Positions 56,490 to 64,000 of a stretch of 64,000 nt of DNA are shown here, piece after piece. The position numbers were made by a program, and so were the translations under genes. Origin of the DNA: JARFVT01 sp036677425 (GTDB taxonomy: Bacteria; Pseudomonadota; Alphaproteobacteria; UBA8366; Aestuariispiraceae); contig JARFVT010000013.1 in assembly GCA_036677425.1 (NCBI GenBank), positions 1,798,001 through 1,862,000 of the forward strand. The letters are read 5' to 3'. Every line of letters starts with the position of its first letter. Within the stretch, counting starts at the first letter, position 1. The notes beneath the pieces were generated by a model. It did no database searches, had not been told where the DNA came from, and worked only from the letters and a program-made list of their open reading frames with translations.

Positions 56490-56587
56490 AAACCGCTGCC
56501 TTTAATTTTAAACTCAGATATACAATAATTATAACCAATCAAAAGTTATTAATATACGGGTTTTTTAATATTGGATTAAAATAGGCT

Positions 56588-57265
56588 TTAATCTATCGCC
56601 GTTAATTCTGCTATCTCAGTCAATAATGCCCGTAATTCTGCGATACCATCGCCTTTAACCGCGCTTGTAATAATTACATTTGGATTAGCGGCGGGTCTTT
56701 TGGCAATTGACTTAATTACTTTGGCATGGACAGTATTTACCATACCATGCTTTAATTTATCCTCTTTGGTTAGGACTAATTGATAGGTAACGCCCGCCTC
56801 GTCCAACAAATCCATTAATTCGACGTCAGATCTTTTTAATCCTTGTCTTGAATAAACAAGCAAGATTAAACGGCGTAAATTAACCCTACCGCGCAAATAA
56901 TCTTTTACCAAGCCAGTCCAACCCAATATATCAGATTTAGATGCCCGCGCAAAACCATGCCCTGGCATATCAACCAGCATTAACCGCCGACCTAAATTAA
57001 AGAAATTCAACTGTCTGGTTCTACCAGGCGTATTACTGGTCTTTGCCAAAGTTTTACGTCCAGTTAAGGCATTAACAAGACTGGATTTTCCAACATTTGA
57101 CCGACCCGCAAAAGCTACTTCGGGTAAATTTTCATCGGGAAGCTGTGATAAAGATGCGACGCTTAGCAGAAAATCACAATTTTGTGTAAAAAGCTTACGC
57201 CCAGATTCAATTTTCACATCATCAAAATTAAATCTATGATCAATTTCCATCTCTATCCCATCCAT
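56588..57265 (-). CDS. engB: Ribosome-biogenesis GTP-binding protein EngB/YihA
   Basis: 225 residues. G1 GRSNVGKSSLVNAL, G3 DMPGHGFA and G4 LTKEDKL are present, as is the family phrase SNTPGRTRQLNFF. EngB is an essential GTPase in 50S assembly in many bacteria. The first ~25 residues are not conserved and a start at the inner ATG (MEIDHRFNF, 57250) is possible. It sits 50 bp downstream of yidC in the same direction. Confidence 0.94.
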   Translation of the reverse strand: MDGIEMEIDHRFNFDDVKIESGRKLFTQNCDFLLSVASLSQLPDENLPEVAFAGRSNVGKSSLVNALTGRKTLAKTSNTPGRTRQLNFFNLGRRLMLVDMPGHGFARASKSDILGWTGLVKDYLRGRVNLRRLILLVYSRQGLKRSDVELMDLLDEAGVTYQLVLTKEDKLKHGMVNTVHAKVIKSIAKRPAANPNVIITSAVKGDGIAELRALLTEIAELTAID

Positions 57266-57315
57266 TCAAATTTTACGAATTCACATATGGTCATACTGGC
57301 TTGGTAAGCCATTAA

Positions 57316-59070
57316 TTATTTAGAATTATCAGCCTTGCCGCCGCCAATTGCCACACCCATACGGCGCATCATCATCCATTGCTGCGTCATTGATAAAGTA
57401 TTATTCCATGCCCAATATATAACTAAACCAGCAGGGAAAGTTCCTAACATGAAGGTAAACATGATTGGCATAAGCATGAAAACTTTTGCCTGAATAGGAT
57501 CAGTTGGTGTTGGGTTAAGGCGTTGCTGCATCCACATGGTAAAGCCCATGATAAGCGGCCAAAGACCAATATTTAATATGCCCAATGCCTGTGGTACATT
57601 CCAATCAAAAAGACCAAATGCCGTCAACATCCCCAATGGGTCTTGGGCAGATAAATCATGTATCCAACCAAAGAATGGAGCATGACGCATTTCAATGGTA
57701 ACGAATAATACCTTGTACAGTGAAAAGAATATGGGAATCTGTACTATGATTGGCAAACAGCCAGATAACGGATTTACCTTTTCTTTTTTATAAAGTTCCA
57801 TCATCGCCTTGTTAAGCTTTTGGCGATCATCGGCATAGCGTTCTTTCATATCTTTCATTTTTGGCTGCAACAATTTCATCTTGCTCATGGAAATATATGA
57901 TTTATTAGCTAATGGGAATAAGAAAGCCTTGATAACCAAGGTCAAAGCCAAAATTGCCAAGCCAAAATTACCTAAAACACCATTTAGCCAATGAATGGCA
58001 AAGAAAATAGGCTTGGTTAAGAAATAAAACCAGCCAAAATCAACGGCTAAATCTAAATTTTTAATACCAAATTTCTGCTCATATTCATCAAGCAATACTG
58101 TTTTTTTAGCGCCCGCAAATAACATAACGCTATTATCAATAGTTGCACCAGGTGCCAAATTTTGACTAGCACCAATAAAATCTGATTGATATTTAAAATC
58201 ATCACCATCAGCAATGGCATGATAACGCGCCTTTACGCTTTCATTCTGATTTGGAATTAATGCCATCAACCAATATTTATCGGTAATGCCAATCCAGCCG
58301 CCTGTGGTGTCATATTCTTGACGTTTAGTTTCTTGTAAATCGTCATAATCAATTTCGGTTAATGTTTCATCAATAACGCCGATCATACCCTCGTGCAAGA
58401 GATAATAGCCAAGAACATCAGGCGTTCCTGTACGTGATATTAAACCATATGGGGCAACTGATATTGCCTTACCAGTTGAATTTAATATGGATTGTGTAAC
58501 GTTAAACATATAATCTTCATCAAGGCTATAAGTTTGGGTAAAAGTAATATTTTGCTCGCTAACCCAGCTTAAAGTTACAGGATTATCTGGTGATAAACGG
58601 GGGCTATTACTTGTCCAAAGACTATTGGCATTGGGGGTTTTAATTCCCTCATTTGCCCACCACCCAAATGAAGCATAATATGCATTTTTAGAACCGACGG
58701 GATGTAATAACGTTACTTCCGCGCTATCATCATCAAGTGTTTCTTTATATCCCTTTAAAATAAGATCATCGATTTTTGCGCCCAACAAACGAATAGAGCC
58801 ATTTAATTTTTCAGAAATAATTGTAACACGTGCGCTATCTTTTAAGATTGCCGATCTTGGTCGTGCAATTATATTAGAAGTATTAAGCGCATCTGGATTT
58901 ATGACAATAGCTGAATTATTAGTTGATGGCGCGGGGATAGCGCCATTTGCAGATTGATTCTGTGTTACTAAAGCAGCTTTTTCTGCCAATTGGCTTTGTT
59001 CCCAATAATTCCAGCCGAGTAGAATTGCAAAGGATAAAGCAATAGCAAGAATAACGTTTTTTTGTTCCAT
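57316..59070 (-). CDS. yidC: Membrane protein insertase YidC
   Basis: 584 residues, the long proteobacterial form. An N-terminal signal-anchor (VILAIALSFAILLGWNYW), a large periplasmic domain (~60-350), then the five-helix conserved core with KMKLLQPKMKDMKERYADD, MMELYKKEKVNPLSGCLPI and the final WMQQRLNPTPTDPIQ. YidC inserts inner-membrane proteins alone or with SecYEG. It follows rnpA as usual; the small YidD gene is absent from this gap. Confidence 0.96.
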   Translation of the reverse strand: MEQKNVILAIALSFAILLGWNYWEQSQLAEKAALVTQNQSANGAIPAPSTNNSAIVINPDALNTSNIIARPRSAILKDSARVTIISEKLNGSIRLLGAKIDDLILKGYKETLDDDSAEVTLLHPVGSKNAYYASFGWWANEGIKTPNANSLWTSNSPRLSPDNPVTLSWVSEQNITFTQTYSLDEDYMFNVTQSILNSTGKAISVAPYGLISRTGTPDVLGYYLLHEGMIGVIDETLTEIDYDDLQETKRQEYDTTGGWIGITDKYWLMALIPNQNESVKARYHAIADGDDFKYQSDFIGASQNLAPGATIDNSVMLFAGAKKTVLLDEYEQKFGIKNLDLAVDFGWFYFLTKPIFFAIHWLNGVLGNFGLAILALTLVIKAFLFPLANKSYISMSKMKLLQPKMKDMKERYADDRQKLNKAMMELYKKEKVNPLSGCLPIIVQIPIFFSLYKVLFVTIEMRHAPFFGWIHDLSAQDPLGMLTAFGLFDWNVPQALGILNIGLWPLIMGFTMWMQQRLNPTPTDPIQAKVFMLMPIMFTFMLGTFPAGLVIYWAWNNTLSMTQQWMMMRRMGVAIGGGKADNSK

Positions 59071-59173
59071 AAACTACCCCAGTTTTGACCAATAAAAAAT
59101 CAATTGATCTATATATATTTTTAAGACCGGGTAATTCCGGCAAAACTCATCTAAATTTATTTAAATATTGAAC

Positions 59174-59509
59174 TTAAATATCATCAATATTTCGCCAAAG
59201 ATTTAACCTGTTTAGGGCTTTTTTAAAATCACCTCGCAACGCATTAAATGACCGGTCATTTGTAGTTATCCGCGCAATTATCACATAATCATAACCAGAT
59301 ACGGCATGAATTGGCATTATTTGCCTTGCCAATTCTTTCAAGCGACGCTTGGCACGATTACGACAAACCGCATTGCCAATTTTTTTACTTGCCGTAAAGC
59401 CAATTCGAATATTATTAGCATTAATTTGGGTGGATTGTTTAGGCATTTTCAATGCCTGCATCACCAGACCATATGTGCCAACAGAAGATTTGGCACGAGT
59501 AACTTGCAA
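59174..59509 (-). CDS. rnpA: Ribonuclease P protein component; true start is upstream
   Basis: The frame carries the RnpA signature RIGFTASKKIGNAVCRNRAK and RRLKELAR. RnpA binds RNase P RNA and aids tRNA 5' maturation. With the TTG at 59509 the protein lacks its conserved N-terminus: the upstream in-frame codons read KLGRLKLRRDFLQVTRAKS, the expected RnpA beginning, yet between them and the stop at 59600-59602 there is no ATG, GTG or TTG. An ATT at 59594-59596, overlapping rpmH, is the best candidate, as unusual starts are known in this overlapping pair. So the coding region probably extends to about 59596. Confidence 0.9.
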   Translation of the reverse strand: MQVTRAKSSVGTYGLVMQALKMPKQSTQINANNIRIGFTASKKIGNAVCRNRAKRRLKELARQIMPIHAVSGYDYVIIARITTNDRSFNALRGDFKKALNRLNLWRNIDDI

Positions 59510-59583
59510 AAAATCCCGCCGTAACTTAAGCCGCCCTAATTTAAGATGATGAGTATTTGTTATAACATCATCATCTGAATCAA

Positions 59584-59718
59584 CTAAGCTGTTAATTTCT
59601 TACGACCTTTTGCCCGTCTTCTGGCAACTATATTTTGCCCTGCTTTCGTTGCCATACGACTGCGATAGCCATGACGACGTTTACGAACGAGGTTACTAGG
59701 TTGAAATGTACGTTTCAC
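59584..59718 (-). CDS. rpmH: 50S ribosomal protein L34
   Basis: 44 residues from a GTG start (MKRTFQPSNLVRKRRHGYRS, then ATKAGQNIVARRRAKGRKKL), the universal L34 sequence. A GGAGAG ribosome site precedes the GTG by about 5 bp. It leads the rpmH-rnpA-yidC-engB-argB run. Confidence 0.97.
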   Translation of the reverse strand: MKRTFQPSNLVRKRRHGYRSRMATKAGQNIVARRRAKGRKKLTA

Positions 59719-60025
59719 AATATCTCTCCTAACGGTTTAATAGCTATATCTTTTAAAATAGCTATATCTTTGATTCAATTTAAACAATAATGGAATAATA
59801 ACAATTACAAATGCCGCTGTATAGGGCCTGCAAGCTGGCAAGTCAATGTTACTATTAAAATTATTATTTCTTTTTAATAGTTTTATTGCTCGCGAAAATG
59901 TTAAGTTATTGTTACTGGCAAAAAACACCAGCTTACCCTATAAAATTAAATTAGCTATTATAGCCATTTATTAATATATACAGATTTATTTTACAAATTA
60001 ATTAAGCAAAGAATCTATAAGAATA
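59719..60025 (-). promoter_or_regulatory. rpmH leader region, no gene seen
   Basis: About 307 bp, AT-rich, between rpmH and the divergent TVP38 gene. It contains a direct repeat AATAGCTATATCTTT at about 59739 and 59757 close to rpmH. Promoters for both genes must lie here, but none is clear. Confidence 0.4.
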
Positions 60026-60763
60026 ATGTGTGAAACAAATAACTCTAACATTAAAAACACTTGCAAAAGCAATAGTTATACCAAACGCATTATGCCTGCA
60101 ATTATTTTAATAGTTGGTTTGAGTTTATTCTTTATCTTAGATCTAGGTCAATATTTTACGTTAAATATGTTAAAAGAAAACCGCCAATGGTTTGGTGATA
60201 AAGTTAATAATAATCTTGCCTTAACCATTATCACATTTATAACTATCTATATAATTACCGTATCATTTTCATTGCCGGGGGCAACAATATTAACTATTAG
60301 CGGTGGATTTTTATTTGGTGCAATATTAGGGGCCATTTTTTCGTTAATTGGCGCAACAGTTGGGGCAACAATATTATTTCTATTGGCTAAATCGGTAATT
60401 GGTGGCAATTTAAGGTCAAAGGCCGCGCCTTGGTTATCTCGACTTGAGGTTGGATTTAATAAAAATGCCTTTAGCTATATGTTATTTTTACGCTTGAATC
60501 CTGCTTTTCCATTTTGTGTCATCAATCTTGCACCTGCATTTATTGGCGTAAATTTACGATGTTATATGGTTGGTACTTTTTTTGGAATTATGCCTGGAAC
60601 TGCGGTTTTTTCATATCTTGGTGCAGGGCTTGATAAAATATTTGAAAAAGGCACAGAAGTCTCCCTTGCAACTATCATCTCATTTGAAATCATGGTTGCA
60701 TTTTTTGGTTTGGCGATGCTTGCATTATTGCCAATTTTAATTAAAAGATTTCAAAATAAATAA
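60026..60763 (+). CDS. TVP38/TMEM64-family (SNARE-associated) membrane protein
   Basis: 245 residues with about six membrane segments. The family core is visible as FSLPGATILTISGGFLFGAI followed by GATVGATILFLLAKSVIG, then LRLNPAFPFCVINLAPAF and MPGTAVFSYLGAGL. Proteins of this DedA-related family are thought to act in lipid transport or scrambling. The first ~25 residues are polar. It is followed 56 bp later by a histidine kinase gene. Confidence 0.88.
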   Translation: MCETNNSNIKNTCKSNSYTKRIMPAIILIVGLSLFFILDLGQYFTLNMLKENRQWFGDKVNNNLALTIITFITIYIITVSFSLPGATILTISGGFLFGAILGAIFSLIGATVGATILFLLAKSVIGGNLRSKAAPWLSRLEVGFNKNAFSYMLFLRLNPAFPFCVINLAPAFIGVNLRCYMVGTFFGIMPGTAVFSYLGAGLDKIFEKGTEVSLATIISFEIMVAFFGLAMLALLPILIKRFQNK

Positions 60764-60819
60764 CCTACATATATAAACTAATAGATGGTTTAATTTAGCC
60801 ATAGTTAATAGGAAAATTT

Positions 60820-62160
60820 ATGAAAAATCTTTCGGCGCGATTATTGCTTATGACCATAGGCTTTGTCATGCTGGCCGAAATATTTATTTTTGTGCCATCG
60901 ATTGCAAATTTTCGTGTGAATTGGATCAATGAAAAGTTAAACGCAGCATATTTGGCTACATTAACTCTTAATGCTGCAAAAAATGGTCAAGTTTCAAAAA
61001 AACTTGAAACGCAACTATTAAATCATGTGGGTGCAGAGAATATTACCATTAAATTTAATGGTCAAGAAATGGCTATGATTAAGAATATTACATTGCATAT
61101 TGATGCCAGTTACGACATGCGGCAAAATAATGTTATAACTTTAATAAATGATGCTTTTGCCACATTATTTCACAGCAAAAAATATATGATTGGCATCATT
61201 GGCAATATTAAAAAAGCACCTGAAAATGAAATATATATAGTTATAAAAGAAAAATCATTGCGCTATGCAATGGTCGATTTTTCATGGCGAATTTTCTTAC
61301 TATCATTAATAATTTCCATTATAACCGCAAGCTTGGTTTATCTTACTCTGCAATGGATTATTATCAGGCCTATGCGCCATATTTCAAATAATATGTTAGC
61401 ATTTTCTAACAACCCCGAAGAAGAATCACGAATAATAGAGGACAGCAATAGAAATGATGAAATTGGCACGGCACAACGCCAATTATCAAGCCTGCAACGA
61501 CGAATACATAATACATTGCGCCAGAAACAACATTTGGCTGCCCTTGGTACAGCCGTTGCCAAAATAAATCATGATTTACGTGGTATTTTATCATCAATAT
61601 TATTATTATCTGATCGATTGGAAATATCGAAAGATCCAGAGGTAAAACGAATTACCCCCACTTTGTTGTTATCCATCAATAAAGCCGTTGATCTATGCGG
61701 GCAAACCTTGGATTATGTTGGCAAAGAAATAACTCCAAGCAAGCCAATTGTTTTTTCACCAATTGAAGTAATTGATGAATTAAAATTAACATTGCCCAGC
61801 AATATAACCGTTAAATGTCAAATTCCAAAGGGCATAACCATAAAATTTGATCGCGAACAAATTTATCGAATATTAAATAACCTTATACAAAACTCTGTTC
61901 AAGCAGGGGCCGAAAATATTAATATTAATGCCATAGTAGAAAATGAATGGATATATATAAATATAATTGACGACGGGCCAGGGCTGCCACCGCGTGCCAA
62001 GGAAAAATTATTCATACCATTTGAAGGATCGGCACGAAAAGGCGGAACTGGCTTAGGTCTAGCCATTGCCCGCGAGCTTTTAAATGCGAATGGCGGCGAT
62101 TTAACATTACAAAACACCAATGCCAATGGGGCAGTATTTCAGATATCTATGCCGATATAA
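60820..62160 (+). CDS. Sensor histidine kinase
   Basis: 446 residues. Membrane segments at ~8-25 and ~150-170 enclose a ~120-residue periplasmic sensor; a HAMP-like linker follows (IIRPMRHISNNML). The phospho-accepting histidine is in KINHDLRGIL (~residue 250), and the ATP-binding domain shows NLIQNSVQAG, DDGPGLPPRAK and GGTGLGLAIA. It would sense a periplasmic signal and phosphorylate a response regulator, but none is encoded next to it. The kinase core looks complete. Confidence 0.9.
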   Translation: MKNLSARLLLMTIGFVMLAEIFIFVPSIANFRVNWINEKLNAAYLATLTLNAAKNGQVSKKLETQLLNHVGAENITIKFNGQEMAMIKNITLHIDASYDMRQNNVITLINDAFATLFHSKKYMIGIIGNIKKAPENEIYIVIKEKSLRYAMVDFSWRIFLLSLIISIITASLVYLTLQWIIIRPMRHISNNMLAFSNNPEEESRIIEDSNRNDEIGTAQRQLSSLQRRIHNTLRQKQHLAALGTAVAKINHDLRGILSSILLLSDRLEISKDPEVKRITPTLLLSINKAVDLCGQTLDYVGKEITPSKPIVFSPIEVIDELKLTLPSNITVKCQIPKGITIKFDREQIYRILNNLIQNSVQAGAENININAIVENEWIYINIIDDGPGLPPRAKEKLFIPFEGSARKGGTGLGLAIARELLNANGGDLTLQNTNANGAVFQISMPI

Positions 62161-62308
62161 AATCTATAACCTAATAACTCAGCATTGAAAGTTTTGACAT
62201 CTATAACAAATCTAAATAGTATGTTAAATATATTATAATAATCTTAATATAGCTTTATCTTATGGAATATGAAAATTGTTAAATAATAAAAGCTCAAACT
62301 CATTTAAT

Positions 62309-63031
62309 ATGAATAGCCTAGATTTAGTGCATGATCATACAAAATATACCAAATGTATAGTATGCACAGTTCGCCATTTGTCATTATGCAATGTATTTAC
62401 CGATAACGAGATTTTTGAATTTAACAAAATTATAACTCCGATTGAATGTAAAACACGCGACCCAATCATTGATGAGGGTGAAAATGCCGATTATGTTTAT
62501 AATATAACATATGGTGCAGTTAAGTTATTTAAATTACTTCCAGATGGTCGCAGGCAAATAACTGGTTTCTTATTTGCAGGTGATTTTTTAGGAATTGCAT
62601 TAAGCAAATCATACGCATATTCAGCCGAGGCCATCAGTGGAGCCAAGCTTTGCCGCATTCAGCATAGAAAATTAGAAGGATTATTTGATAAATTTCCAAA
62701 ACTTGAAAAACGCTTACTTGGAATTGCATCAAATGAATTAATACAGGCGCAAGAACAGATGTTATTGCTTGGTCGGAAAACCGCTAAAGAAAAACTTTGT
62801 TCATTCTTAGTTAATTTATCAAAGCGTGAAAAAAAATCTATTTCATCTAAAAAAACCATATCAGTGCCAATGAGCCGTGCTGATATTGGTGATTATCTTG
62901 GCCTTACCACCGAAACAATAAGTCGCACATTTACCAATCTTAAATCATCGGGAATGATAAAATTGCGCGAAGGTGGAATAATCGAAATTTGCGATATTGA
63001 CAAATTAGAAGATATGGCCGACGGCGTTTAA
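62309..63031 (+). CDS. Fnr/FixK-type oxygen-responsive transcription regulator
   Basis: 240 residues from ATG 62309 (a TTG at 62276 would add 11). Three N-terminal cysteines (CIVCTVRHLSLC) and a fourth in GAKLCRIQ fit the ligands of the oxygen-sensitive 4Fe-4S cluster of Fnr/FnrN. The cyclic-nucleotide-like domain is followed by a helix-turn-helix whose recognition helix TTETISRTFTNL has the E-SR residues that read TTGAT half-sites. It would switch on anaerobic genes such as hemN. It stands alone downstream of the histidine kinase. Confidence 0.9.
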   Translation: MNSLDLVHDHTKYTKCIVCTVRHLSLCNVFTDNEIFEFNKIITPIECKTRDPIIDEGENADYVYNITYGAVKLFKLLPDGRRQITGFLFAGDFLGIALSKSYAYSAEAISGAKLCRIQHRKLEGLFDKFPKLEKRLLGIASNELIQAQEQMLLLGRKTAKEKLCSFLVNLSKREKKSISSKKTISVPMSRADIGDYLGLTTETISRTFTNLKSSGMIKLREGGIIEICDIDKLEDMADGV

Positions 63032-63060
63032 ATATTAATTAATCTTCGGCAATAACATAA

Positions 63061-64000
63061 TCATTCCACCAAAATACTATTATTCGTCAAGATCACATTA
63101 TCCTTATCTAAATCAATATATATTGGCCAATTTCCCGCTAAAATAGCATCAAGCGACGGCGTTTCCTGACCCATTCGATAACGATATATCCATAGGTTAC
63201 TTAAAACATGCTCAATAAAAAGCCTAGTTTCACGTGAAGGAATAGTTTCAATAAATAAAAGCGGGTCATCTTGATAATCAACTTTATTCATCCATTTTTG
63301 CAAATTTCCAGGCCCACCATTATACGCGGCAGCTAAATAAAATAAATTACCGCCGTTAAGCTTGCTATTTAATAAATATTGTAAATAACCCTGCCCAAGC
63401 GATAAGTTATATGAAATATCAAATAGCTCATCACGTGATGAATTGGTAAATCTTCGGCCCGCGACAAACCCCGCCGTTGCAGGCATTAATTGCATCAGCC
63501 CCCTTGCACCAACTGAACTTTTTGCCCTTGGTTGATAACGCGATTCTTGCCTAACAAAAGCAAAAATAAGTGCTTTATCCAATTTATAACCATCATATGG
63601 TTGCCAATTTGGCATGGGGTAAAGCGCGGCATCAACACGAATTGATTGATTTTTTTCTAATGAACTTGCGATACGATAAGTAATATCAGCCGCGCCAGAA
63701 AAATCGGCAAGCTGTAATATAATAGTTGATAATCTGGCCGGTAATTTTGTTATAAAACGCCGAAACTCTGCGGCTGCAAGGCCTGTCTGATTAACTGAGA
63801 CAAGTGCAATGGCGCGTCTTGCCGCAGTTATTTTATTTAATTCTGCCATATTTTTAGCGTTATAGTTAGGAAAGCCCCAATTAAATCCATGCCCCGCACC
63901 CAAGGCACGATTAGCCAATAGGCCATAAAAACTATCTTTATAGGCGGCTGCCTTATGCAACATTGAATTGACCTTATTTGCTTGCCCGTTTAATAAATAA
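63061..64000 (-). CDS. slt: Soluble lytic murein transglycosylase (start beyond window)
   Basis: The frame is open from 63061 to the window end (YLLNGQANKVNSM continues above the ATG at 63963), so the 5' part is missing. The helical U-domain-like part contains SFYGLLANRALG. The SLT catalytic domain has the acid glutamate in FVRQESRYQPRAKS, with SSVGARGLMQLMPATA and AAYNGGPGNLQKW. The enzyme cleaves peptidoglycan glycan strands in the periplasm with formation of 1,6-anhydromuramic ends. It converges on the Fnr-type gene with 29 bp between stops. Confidence 0.92.
   Translation of the reverse strand, partial: YLLNGQANKVNSMLHKAAAYKDSFYGLLANRALGAGHGFNWGFPNYNAKNMAELNKITAARRAIALVSVNQTGLAAAEFRRFITKLPARLSTIILQLADFSGAADITYRIASSLEKNQSIRVDAALYPMPNWQPYDGYKLDKALIFAFVRQESRYQPRAKSSVGARGLMQLMPATAGFVAGRRFTNSSRDELFDISYNLSLGQGYLQYLLNSKLNGGNLFYLAAAYNGGPGNLQKWMNKVDYQDDPLLFIETIPSRETRLFIEHVLSNLWIYRYRMGQETPSLDAILAGNWPIYIDLDKDNVILTNNSILVE

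Overview
The window looks like the chromosome of a low-GC alphaproteobacterium carrying an integrated, decaying conjugative plasmid. The evidence for an alphaproteobacterium is the gene set: GapR (DUF2312), an NDUFS4-type complex I subunit, an EipB-like envelope protein, the block rpmH-rnpA-yidC-engB-argB, a RepC-family plasmid initiator, and an rRNA operon of the form 16S-tRNAIle-tRNAAla-23S-5S-tRNAfMet. I cannot place the order or genus.

Layout. 1-4540: the end of threonine synthase, an inserted HrgA/COG2958-like gene flanked by a ~129 bp duplication, an EipB-like gene, a broken aspartate aminotransferase and an EamA transporter. 4572-9244: uvrB (interrupted by one in-frame TAA) and uvrC, separated by an AT-rich spacer with DnaA-box-like sites. 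9339-12504: pgsA and the molybdenum-cofactor genes mobB-moeA-moaD-moaE. 12520-15519: an OsmC protein, hemN, gapR, tRNA-Pro, a complex I subunit and tRNA-Arg. 15565-16781: a frameshifted MFS transporter.

16966-46885 is the mobile element. It has a DUF262-HNH defence gene (in-frame stop) and a DUF2779 remnant; traK-traL-traM; a VirB-type type IV secretion cluster (virB2, virB3, virB4, a virB5-like gene, truncated virB6, virB11 tail, virD4) that has lost virB8, virB9 and virB10; an ArdC-DUF5710-toprim protein; a TraJ-like protein and a MOBP relaxase; a cytosine methyltransferase next to a MORC-type GHKL ATPase/nuclease; an RP4-type oriT at 41026-41063; a large serine recombinase; two ssb-like genes; a secreted nuclease; and repC. 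From the predicted nick, the strand that would enter a recipient first carries the ssb genes, and all leading genes beyond the recombinase lie on the minus strand, so the transferred strand is their template. Nested hairpins lie upstream of ssb.

Three genes of the element (virD4, the toprim gene, ssb) are each followed by a diverged, partial or catalytically altered tandem copy. The most unusual is a protein made of two copies of the VirD4 all-alpha domain without the ATPase.

47180-53499 is the rRNA operon (minus strand). Its spacers contain an apparently undescribed three-hairpin repeat whose stems covary between copies, including a 39 bp tandem array. 54152-64000 returns to chromosomal genes: an M23 peptidase, argB, engB, yidC, rnpA, rpmH, a TVP38 protein, a histidine kinase, an Fnr-type regulator and a lytic transglycosylase.

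A theme across the window is in-frame TAA/TAG codons inside otherwise intact reading frames (HrgA-like, aspC twice, uvrB, DUF262-HNH, DUF2779) plus homopolymer frameshifts (MFS, dcm). This suggests recent gene decay, but sequencing error or stop-codon readthrough cannot be excluded from sequence alone.
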